From positions 1 to 5,111 of the forward strand of contig CAYTPY010000130.1 in the NCBI GenBank assembly GCA_964439725.1: DNA of 5,111 nt. Direction: 5' to 3'. This document shows positions 1 to 5,111 of this stretch, one piece after another; the stretch's first letter is position 1, and the number at the start of each line of letters is the position of its first letter. Below the pieces are notes generated by a model. It had not been told where the DNA came from. It was given only the letters and a program-made list of their open reading frames with translations, and ran no database searches. Both the position numbers and the translations under genes were made by a program. This DNA is from Croceibacterium_A sp964439725. GTDB lineage: Bacteria > Pseudomonadota > Alphaproteobacteria > Sphingomonadales > Sphingomonadaceae.

Positions 1-559
1 TGAGGCAGGCCATCAGCAGCGGGAAGTTCCACGGCACGATCTGCGCGCAGACGCCTACCGGCTCCTTCAGCGTGTAGGCGAACATCATCCCACCCGGCAT
101 GGAATAGGGCGGCAGCGTCTCGCCACCGATCTTGCCCGCCCAGCCGGCCATGTAGCGGAAGTGCGCGGCAGCACCGGGCACGTCGACCGCACCAGCCATT
201 CCCTTCGGCTTGCCCACGTCGATCGCTTCGAGCTCGGCCAACTCGTCGGCGTGCGCGTCGATCAGGTCGGCGATCCGGTGCATGGTCTTCTCGCGCACGA
301 TCGGCGGGAGGTTGCGCCAGCGACCATCGTCAAAGGCTGCGCGTGCGGCGGCCACCGCCCGGTCGATGTCCTTGTCGGTCGCTTCGACGACCTTGGAGAC
401 GACCTTTCCCGAAGACGGGTCTTCGACGTCAATCGTCTCACTGCCCGAACTGTCGACCCATTCGCCGTTGATGTAGAGCTGCGGCGCGCGCTCCAGCGCC
501 TTCTTCACGGCGTCCGAATACTCGCGCTGCGCGCGATCGATGGTGGTGGCAACGTTCAT
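1..559 (-). CDS. NAD(P)-dependent aldehyde dehydrogenase, N-terminal part (runs off left edge)
   Basis: I translated the minus strand from the ATG at 557-559; the frame stays open for 186 codons to the window edge. Enzymes of this family oxidise aldehydes to carboxylic acids in the cytoplasm with NAD+ or NADP+. Visible family features are the start of the domain at residues 28-34 (LYINGEW), a DPSSGK segment at 47-52, the substrate- and cofactor-domain helices at about 60-115, and the conserved PWNFP motif at 176-180, which belongs to the cofactor-binding region. The catalytic cysteine and general-base glutamate lie beyond the edge, so activity cannot be judged. The first 27 residues form a charged leader before the conserved domain. 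An AAGGAA ribosome site at 565-570, five bases before the ATG, supports the start. It is divergent from the methyltransferase gene. The overall look is of the class 1/2 or phenylacetaldehyde/betaine-aldehyde type; the substrate is unknown. Confidence 0.93.
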   Translation of the reverse strand, partial: MNVATTIDRAQREYSDAVKKALERAPQLYINGEWVDSSGSETIDVEDPSSGKVVSKVVEATDKDIDRAVAAARAAFDDGRWRNLPPIVREKTMHRIADLIDAHADELAELEAIDVGKPKGMAGAVDVPGAAAHFRYMAGWAGKIGGETLPPYSMPGGMMFAYTLKEPVGVCAQIVPWNFPLLMACL

Positions 560-911
560 GGAGGTTCCTTTCCCGAGCGAATCTGTTTCCATCAGCCCTA
601 GCAAAGCGCCGCTTCGCTGGCCATTAACCGCGTTCCTAACGGGCGTTACGATGGCTGTCTAATGCTTGGCGGCAGTCAGTGCTTGGCACGCGGCGCCGGC
701 TTTGCCGGGCAGCTTCAGTAGGGGCGGAGCGTACGGGCTTCTCGCGAATACGATCGGAGAACCGCCGGCCTCGCCGGAGCGTCTCGCGGTGATCTCACTT
801 CCCCGTTGCGGGCGCGTGCCATCTCGGCTTATGTCTCCCGCGTCAGTCGAGCGCGAGCCCGCGTTATGACCCTGGCCTAGCTCTGATTGTTAGCCAGACA
901 GGACACACCCC
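560..911. other. Divergent intergenic region between aldehyde dehydrogenase and methyltransferase genes
   Basis: These 352 bases hold the start regions of two divergent genes. I see the AAGGAA ribosome site of the dehydrogenase at 565-570 (minus strand), a 12-base palindrome at 637-648, and the AGGA ribosome site of the methyltransferase at 900-903. A weak sigma-70-like pair on the plus strand is TTGCGG at 806-811 and TATGTC at 830-835 with an 18-base spacer; each matches consensus at only about three positions, so I do not call it. The rest is GC-rich sequence without convincing coding character: an open frame at 666-869 starts with TTG, has no ribosome site and resembles no family I know. 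No terminator, tRNA or riboswitch structure was recognised. Confidence 0.6.
637..648. promoter_or_regulatory. Short palindrome, possible operator in the divergent region
   Basis: TAACG-GG-CGTTA is an inverted repeat with 5-base arms and a 2-base spacer. A related but degenerate string (TAACCGCGTT) lies just to its left at 625-634. It sits about 80 bases upstream of the dehydrogenase start and about 265 bases upstream of the methyltransferase start, so it could be an operator for the dehydrogenase. A 5-base arm can arise by chance; there is no regulator gene in the window to pair it with. Confidence 0.25.
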
Positions 912-2042
912 ATGCCAACCAAGCTGCCGTCCCGCGCCGACCATGTCGGCTCCTTCCTGCGTCCGCGTTCGGTCATCGAAGCGCGCGAGCACAGGTCGGC
1001 GGGCAACATCGACTATTCCGAACTGCGCGCCATCGAAGACAAGGCGATTGCCGATCTCGTCAAATGGCAGGAGAGCCTCGGTCTCAAGGCGATCACCGAT
1101 GGCGAATTCCGCCGCTACTTCTTCCACACCGACTTCCTGCTCCAGCTCGAAGGCGTGGAAGAGCGCGGCGGCCTGAAGAAGGCCTTCAAGAACGATGCCG
1201 GCAAGGACGTCCACTTCGCTCCGCCGGTAATGGTCGTCACCGGCAAGATTGCGCACAAGAAGCCGATCCAGCTCGCCGACTACCAGTTCCTCGCCAGCCA
1301 GGTGACAGAGACGCCCAAGGTCGCGATTCCCAGCCCGACCATGCTGCACTTCCGCGCCGGTCGCGCCGGCATTCCCGAGGATGTCTATCCGGAAATGGAT
1401 GCATTCTACGCCGACGTCGCCGCGGCGTACCGGGCCGAAGTCGACAGCCTCGCCGCCGCTGGCTGTCGCTACATCCAGATGGACGACACCAACCTCGCCT
1501 ATCTCTGCGACGACGAGCAGCGCGCCGATGCGGCGAAGCGAGGCCTCGATCCCGACGCCACCACGCGCCAGTACGCGAAGCTGATCAACGACAGCTTCGC
1601 TTCGGCGCCGGCCGACATGATCAAGGCCGTGCACCTCTGCCGCGGCAACTTCCGCTCGAGCTGGGCGGCCGAAGGCGGCTACGAGCCAGTGGCCGAGATC
1701 ATGTTCAACGAGCTCGATATCGACGCGTTCTTCCTCGAATACGACGATCCCCGCTCGGGCGACTTCGCCCCCTTACGCTTCCTGCCCAAGGGCAAGACCG
1801 TCGTGCTCGGCCTCGTCACCACCAAGCTCGGTGACCTGGAGAGCAGGGACGACATCAAGCGCCGCATCGACGAGGCGACGAAGTTCGTCGACATCGACCA
1901 GCTCGCCTTGAGCCCGCAATGCGGCTTCGCCAGCACCGTCCACGGCAACGACATCACCACCGAGCAGCAGGCCGACAAGATCCGCCTCGTGGTCGAAGTC
2001 GCCGAGGAAGTCTGGGGCTCGATCCCCGCGATGGCCGAGTGA
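912..2042 (+). CDS. Cobalamin-independent methionine synthase family protein (MetE C-terminal domain only), zinc methyltransferase
   Basis: The 376-residue product matches the C-terminal catalytic TIM barrel of MetE and the stand-alone YxjG/YxjH-type proteins; the N-terminal half of classical MetE (about 750 residues in total) is absent. Family members move a methyl group to a zinc-bound thiol such as homocysteine in the cytoplasm. The zinc site looks complete: His241 and Cys243 (HLCRGN), Glu276 (FFLEYD) and Cys337 (SPQCGF) line up with E. coli MetE His641, Cys643, Glu665 and Cys726. Other family landmarks are the start motif HVGSFLRP at 11-18, ITDGEFRR at 61-68 and QMDDTNL at 189-195, the last matching the MetE QIDEP substrate-binding segment. 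An AGGA ribosome site at 900-903, eight bases before the ATG, fixes the start. The gene is monocistronic as seen, divergent from the aldehyde dehydrogenase and ended by a strong hairpin. The methyl donor and acceptor cannot be read from sequence; other thiols remain possible. Confidence 0.92.
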   Translation: MPTKLPSRADHVGSFLRPRSVIEAREHRSAGNIDYSELRAIEDKAIADLVKWQESLGLKAITDGEFRRYFFHTDFLLQLEGVEERGGLKKAFKNDAGKDVHFAPPVMVVTGKIAHKKPIQLADYQFLASQVTETPKVAIPSPTMLHFRAGRAGIPEDVYPEMDAFYADVAAAYRAEVDSLAAAGCRYIQMDDTNLAYLCDDEQRADAAKRGLDPDATTRQYAKLINDSFASAPADMIKAVHLCRGNFRSSWAAEGGYEPVAEIMFNELDIDAFFLEYDDPRSGDFAPLRFLPKGKTVVLGLVTTKLGDLESRDDIKRRIDEATKFVDIDQLALSPQCGFASTVHGNDITTEQQADKIRLVVEVAEEVWGSIPAMAE

Positions 2043-2060
2043 CCTCGATAACCGCCGCGT

Positions 2061-2094
2061 AAAAGAAGGGCGGCCAGCGGCCGCCCTTCCCGTT
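2061..2094. terminator. Bidirectional rho-independent terminator between convergent genes
   Basis: Positions 2065-2075 and 2079-2089 form a perfect 11-base-pair GC-rich stem closed by a three-base AGC loop. Read on the minus strand the stem is followed directly by TTTT (2064-2061), a good terminator tail for the TonB receptor gene. Read on the plus strand the tail is only CCGTTTC, so stopping of the methyltransferase transcript there relies mainly on the stem. It lies 23 bases after the methyltransferase stop and about 25 bases beyond the receptor stop, and serves both convergent genes. Confidence 0.85.
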
Positions 2095-2113
2095 TCGGCG
2101 ATCGGCTGACCGA

Positions 2114-4537
2114 TCAGATCCGCTTCTTCACCGTCACCGCCCATTCGCGCGGCCGCCCCGGCAGACCGGTGACGAAGCCGGCGCCTGCGGCGGTCAGGTC
2201 GAACAAGGTCTGGAAGTAATACTTGTCGAACAGGTTGGTCACTTCCAGCCCGATCTCCAGGTCCTCGTTTTCGTTCCGCCACGAAAGGCGCGCGTTAGCT
2301 ACGGTGTAGCCGTCGATCAGGTTGGTCGGCGCATTCACCGCGTTGGTGTAGACTTCGCTCTGGTATGCCGCGTCGAAGCGCGGAACCAGCGATCCTGCCG
2401 AGCCCAGCGGGATTTCGTATTGGACGCCCAGCGACCATTTCCATTCGGGCGTGTAGATGGAGACCATGCCAGGCAAGATGTTGCTCGCCGGATCGAGTGA
2501 GTCGGCGACATAGTCGAAGTCGATGTAGCTGGCCGAACCGTCGATCAGCAGGCCGTCAATGAGGCGGATCGTGGTCTCGACTTCGACACCCTTGACCTTG
2601 GCGTCGCCCGCGTTGGCGGGCAAAGCGCACGGCCGCGAGAACGCGGCGCCTGCTTGCGGGCAGACGCTCAGCGACAGCTGGATGTCGCTGTAGTCGCTGT
2701 AGAAGCCGGCGACGTTGAAGCGCACCCGCCGGTCGAACAGCTCGGTCTTCAACCCGACTTCCCAGGATTCGAGCGTTTCCGGCCCGAATGGCAGCACCTG
2801 CTGCGCGAAGAACGGCCGCGGGTTGATGCCGCCGCCTTTGAAGCCGGTCGACCATTGCCCGTAAACCGAGACGTCCGGCGTGATCTCGAACATCGCGTTG
2901 AGGCGATAATCGAGGCGATCATGGTCGTAGTCGCCGCGTTCGCCGTCCAGCGCGCCGAGTTGCGGATGCGGCCCGCCAGTGAATGTCTCGCGCGAGTAGG
3001 TGTAGTCCTTGTGCTCGTCGGTATAGCGGATGCCGGCGGTCAGCGTCAGCGGATCGATCGGGCGCCACGAGAGGTGCGCGAACGCCGCCTTGGTATCCGC
3101 GTTCACCGGATCATTGCCCAGGAACGGATCGAGCCCTGCGTAGCGCAGGTTTTGCGTCGTGGCATAGACCGAGCGCTGGTCCATGTAGAACCCGCCCAGC
3201 GTGTACTCGATCGCGTCATCGAGCAGGCTGCCGTTGAGACGCAGTTCCTGGCTGAACGACCAGAACGTCAGGTCGCCGCTACCGAGACTATGCGCGAGCG
3301 GTGAGATATCGTCGTCGTTGCTGAACTGCGTCCGGTAGTCGCGATAGGCGGAGATCGAGACCAGCTGGAGAGCGTCGGTCAGGTCATACTCGATTTGCCC
3401 TGAGACGCCCCAGCCATTGTACTTGGTCCGGCCGTTGACGACCTGGAGCGGCAGCCCGTTGTCCGGCAGAGACTGGTAGGTCGCATAGTTGCAGTACGGG
3501 CCGCAGACGAAGCGCGCGTCGTACGGGATCTCCGCCTCGAACGGGTTAATGTCGAACACCCGTGCCGCCGGATTGGGCGGGGACGGATAGTTCGGGCTGG
3601 CCACATTGCCGGCGGCGTTCTCGCGCAGCAGCAGGACTGAGCCGCCCACTGTGCGATCGTCGTTGGTGTAGTCGGCGATGATGTTCACATCGAGTCGGCT
3701 CGTCGGCTGCCAGCGTAGCTGCCCGCGAACGGCTTGGAAGTTGACCTCGCCTTCCTTGGCCATGACGCAGTCGGCCGCGGTTGTAGGCAGGATGCGCGGC
3801 ACGCCGCCGACGGGGTTGACTGGGCTGGCTCCAGCCGGGAAATCGCAGCCGAAGTCGCGCCGTTCGATGTAGCCGTCCTGCATCTTCGAGACGGCCGAAA
3901 CGCGCGCCGCGAGCGACTCCGTCAGACCGACGTCCGCGCTGGCGCGCACGTCGACCCGGTCACGGCTCCCGTACGCGGCTGAGACCGTCGCAGTGTTGCT
4001 GCCTGTCGGGCGCTGCGAATAGAGCTTCACCGCGCCGCCGATCGAGTTGCGTCCGGCCAGCGTGCCTTGCGGCCCGCGCAGAATCTCAACCCGGTCGAGG
4101 TCGAGCAGGTCGAACATCGATCCGGTCAGCGTCGCGTAGTAAACGTCGTCGATATAGAGGCCGACGCCCGGCTCCAGGGCGGGATTGAAGTCGGCTTGAC
4201 CGATGCCGCGGATGCTGGCCGTCATCGACGGACCATAGGCGGTGCCTTGCGGCTTCATCGTCACCGACGGCGCCTGAGCCGCCACCTGGCTGATGTTGGT
4301 CTGGCTGCGCGCCTCGAGCATCTCGGCGTTTACGGCGGTGATGGCCAGCGGCGTGTCCTGCAGGTTCTGCTGGCGGAACTGCGCAGTAACGATGATTTCC
4401 CCGCCGCCGTGCGTCTCGGCCTCGGGGCTCTGCTCCTGCGCCATGGCCGGAACCGCGAACGTGGACGCGGTGAGCGCGACAACGCTGGCGGCGAGCGCGA
4501 AGCGGGCGTTGCGGGGGGTGCGAAGAACCTTCGCCAT
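2114..4537 (-). CDS. TonB-dependent outer membrane receptor
   Basis: The 807-residue product is a TonB-dependent receptor: a 22-strand outer-membrane barrel with an N-terminal plug that takes up a ligand using energy from TonB-ExbB-ExbD. Residues 1-33 form a signal peptide (basic start, hydrophobic stretch, AMA cleavage site before Gln34). A TonB-box-like segment EIIVTAQ lies at 47-53. The plug follows, with SIRGIG at 108-113, LYIDDVYY at 127-134, and the hallmark RVEILRGPQGTLAGRNSIGG at 149-168. From about 180 to the end the sequence is alternating barrel strands and long loops, with a NLFDKYY segment near the end that is usual in this family. Six cysteines occur as three pairs. The protein ends in KKRI, not the usual aromatic residue. 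The start is set by an AGGAGG site five bases upstream. Ligand unknown; iron-chelate uptake cannot be excluded, but the catabolic neighbours favour an aromatic or other carbon source. Confidence 0.96.
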   Translation of the reverse strand: MAKVLRTPRNARFALAASVVALTASTFAVPAMAQEQSPEAETHGGGEIIVTAQFRQQNLQDTPLAITAVNAEMLEARSQTNISQVAAQAPSVTMKPQGTAYGPSMTASIRGIGQADFNPALEPGVGLYIDDVYYATLTGSMFDLLDLDRVEILRGPQGTLAGRNSIGGAVKLYSQRPTGSNTATVSAAYGSRDRVDVRASADVGLTESLAARVSAVSKMQDGYIERRDFGCDFPAGASPVNPVGGVPRILPTTAADCVMAKEGEVNFQAVRGQLRWQPTSRLDVNIIADYTNDDRTVGGSVLLLRENAAGNVASPNYPSPPNPAARVFDINPFEAEIPYDARFVCGPYCNYATYQSLPDNGLPLQVVNGRTKYNGWGVSGQIEYDLTDALQLVSISAYRDYRTQFSNDDDISPLAHSLGSGDLTFWSFSQELRLNGSLLDDAIEYTLGGFYMDQRSVYATTQNLRYAGLDPFLGNDPVNADTKAAFAHLSWRPIDPLTLTAGIRYTDEHKDYTYSRETFTGGPHPQLGALDGERGDYDHDRLDYRLNAMFEITPDVSVYGQWSTGFKGGGINPRPFFAQQVLPFGPETLESWEVGLKTELFDRRVRFNVAGFYSDYSDIQLSLSVCPQAGAAFSRPCALPANAGDAKVKGVEVETTIRLIDGLLIDGSASYIDFDYVADSLDPASNILPGMVSIYTPEWKWSLGVQYEIPLGSAGSLVPRFDAAYQSEVYTNAVNAPTNLIDGYTVANARLSWRNENEDLEIGLEVTNLFDKYYFQTLFDLTAAGAGFVTGLPGRPREWAVTVKKRI

Positions 4538-4542
4538 CCTAT

Positions 4543-4548
4543 CCTCCT
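4543..4548 (-). promoter_or_regulatory. Strong ribosome binding site of the TonB receptor gene
   Basis: The minus strand reads AGGAGG here, a full match to the anti-Shine-Dalgarno core, with five bases before the ATG at 4535-4537. This fixes the receptor start and suggests high translation, as expected for an outer-membrane protein. Confidence 0.85.
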
Positions 4549-4582
4549 GATGTGTTCGTTGGGCGGCAGGGGGTGCCGACGG

Positions 4583-4624
4583 ATTGTAGGTAAAGCATAC
4601 AAAATTGCCGCGGCAAGCGTCGGC
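4583..4624 (-). promoter_or_regulatory. Probable promoter/operator region of the TonB receptor gene
   Basis: On the minus strand the hexamer TACAAT (4588-4583) is a 5-of-6 match to a sigma-70 -10 box and would give a leader of roughly 40 bases; no good -35 box stands at the usual distance, which suggests activator dependence or a wrong guess. The same bases form one arm of an inverted repeat, TTGTA at 4584-4588 and TACAA at 4598-4602, with a 9-base spacer. A perfect 12-base palindrome, TTGCCGCGGCAA, follows at 4605-4616. A 7-base inverted repeat, GCCGACG at 4575-4581 and CGTCGGC at 4618-4624, brackets the set. This fits an operator overlapping a promoter, but no regulator gene is visible. Confidence 0.4.
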
Positions 4625-4683
4625 GGCTCGGCGGCCACGCTAAGCCGGAGGAGTGATGCAATTCGGCTACAAAATCGGCGGGC

Positions 4684-5111
4684 CTATGCGCCGCGCAGCC
4701 GGAACACCCGTTCAGCATTCGATTGCATCAGCATCGCCTTGTGCTCAGCCGACAGGTCCATCCGATCGTACGCCGCCACCTCGTCGGAGCTCTGCTGGTA
4801 TGGATAGTCCATCGCGTAGAGCACCCGCTCGGGCCCGAGCACGTCCATGCAGAACTTGATTGCCGGCTCCCACGCCACGCCACTGGTGGTGATCCAGATG
4901 TTGTTCCTGAAATAATGGCTCACCGGGTGCTGCAGCTTGACCTGCTTGCCGCCGCGCAGATGCGGCCGCCCGTCGGCATTCCCCTGCATCCAGTCGAACC
5001 GGTAGAGCTGCAGCGGCATGCACTCGCCCATATGGCCGATCACCAGCCGCAGCTTCGGAAAGCGGTCGAACGCGCCCGAGAAGATCAGCCCCATCGTGTG
5101 CAGCCACACGT
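4684..5111 (-). CDS. Amidohydrolase-family decarboxylase, LigW-like, C-terminal part (runs off right edge)
   Basis: The frame is open to the right edge and gives the last 141 residues of a metal-dependent amidohydrolase-superfamily decarboxylase (ACMSD/LigW/gamma-resorcylate decarboxylase group), which cleaves a carboxylate from an aromatic ring non-oxidatively. Counting from the first full codon (5109-5107), GHMGE at 25-29 carries a metal-ligand His (26), and AMDYPYQ at 99-105 carries the metal-ligand Asp (101). From memory of 5-carboxyvanillate decarboxylase LigW, these match His241 and Asp314; Arg37 in LYRFD and Tyr104 match substrate-contacting Arg252 and Tyr317. The string SGVAWEPAIKFC at 76-87 is nearly as in LigW. 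The GTG at 5109 is an internal valine, not a start: upstream sequence and about 200 residues lie outside. Its stop is 146 bases before the receptor start on the same strand, with no terminator between, so co-transcription is possible. Substrate is not proven. Confidence 0.88.
   Translation of the reverse strand, partial: VWLHTMGLIFSGAFDRFPKLRLVIGHMGECMPLQLYRFDWMQGNADGRPHLRGGKQVKLQHPVSHYFRNNIWITTSGVAWEPAIKFCMDVLGPERVLYAMDYPYQQSSDEVAAYDRMDLSAEHKAMLMQSNAERVFRLRGA

Noticed and set aside
806..835. TTGCGG ... TATGTC as a sigma-70 promoter for the methyltransferase
   Set aside because: Spacing is acceptable (18 bases) but each hexamer matches consensus at only about three of six positions, which is common by chance.
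666..869. Possible 67-residue gene in the divergent intergenic region
   Set aside because: It has a TTG start, no ribosome site, no recognisable domain and a composition like other chance frames in GC-rich DNA.
864..1634. Long minus-strand open frame of 256 codons opposite the methyltransferase gene
   Set aside because: It is antisense to a gene with complete family motifs and zinc ligands. Its open length is a by-product of GC-rich codon use, and the protein shows no recognisable domain.
2100..2115. Second hairpin GATCGG-CTGA-CCGATC overlapping the receptor stop codon
   Set aside because: It has only six base pairs and no T-tract after it on either strand. The stronger 11-base-pair hairpin at 2065-2089 explains termination.
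2654..3304. Plus-strand open frame of 216 codons inside the receptor gene
   Set aside because: It is antisense to the barrel-coding region, shows no ribosome site, and gives a low-complexity product typical of shadow frames.
4538..4683. Terminator between the decarboxylase and the receptor gene
   Set aside because: No stem followed by a T-tract is found on the minus strand; the GC-rich symmetric elements lie nearer the receptor start and fit an operator better.
4067..4807. Plus-strand open frame of 246 codons spanning the receptor's 5' end and part of the decarboxylase
   Set aside because: It runs antisense through two well-supported genes, and its Arg- and Gly-rich product has no family signature.
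4684..5109. GTG at 5107-5109 as a start giving a complete 141-residue protein
   Set aside because: The frame is open to the edge, no ribosome site can be seen, and the fragment starts in the middle of the amidohydrolase barrel, lacking the N-terminal metal ligands. It is an internal valine of a truncated gene.

Overview
The window looks like a piece of chromosome or large plasmid from an alphaproteobacterium, most likely a sphingomonad (Novosphingobium, Sphingobium or a relative). The DNA is GC-rich, the long genes use GC-rich codons, and the 807-residue TonB-dependent receptor is of the kind these bacteria carry in large numbers. The enzymes present (an aldehyde dehydrogenase, a MetE-like methyltransferase and a LigW-like decarboxylase) are typical of catabolic clusters for aromatic compounds. 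The genus is an inference; nothing in the window fixes it.

Layout from left to right: (1) the N-terminal third of an NAD(P)-dependent aldehyde dehydrogenase on the minus strand, running off the left edge. (2) A 352-base divergent intergenic region with one short palindrome. (3) On the plus strand, a complete 376-residue zinc methyltransferase that matches only the C-terminal catalytic half of cobalamin-independent methionine synthase. (4) A strong bidirectional terminator hairpin between convergent genes. (5) On the minus strand, a complete TonB-dependent receptor with signal peptide, TonB-box-like segment, plug and barrel. (6) A short intergenic region rich in dyad symmetry, probably the receptor's promoter or operator. 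(7) On the minus strand, the C-terminal part of an amidohydrolase-family decarboxylase that closely resembles 5-carboxyvanillate decarboxylase (LigW), running off the right edge.

A working model, which is inference: the receptor imports a lignin-type or other carboxylated aromatic across the outer membrane, the LigW-like enzyme removes a ring carboxylate without oxidation, and the aldehyde dehydrogenase oxidises an aldehyde intermediate. The MetE-like protein could move methyl groups, for example those released by tetrahydrofolate-dependent O-demethylation of methoxy-aromatics, onto homocysteine. No regulator, transposase, tRNA, rRNA or CRISPR array is visible. I see no clearly novel system. 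The most interesting points are the pairing of the truncated-type methionine synthase with a LigW-like decarboxylase and the symmetric promoter region of the receptor.
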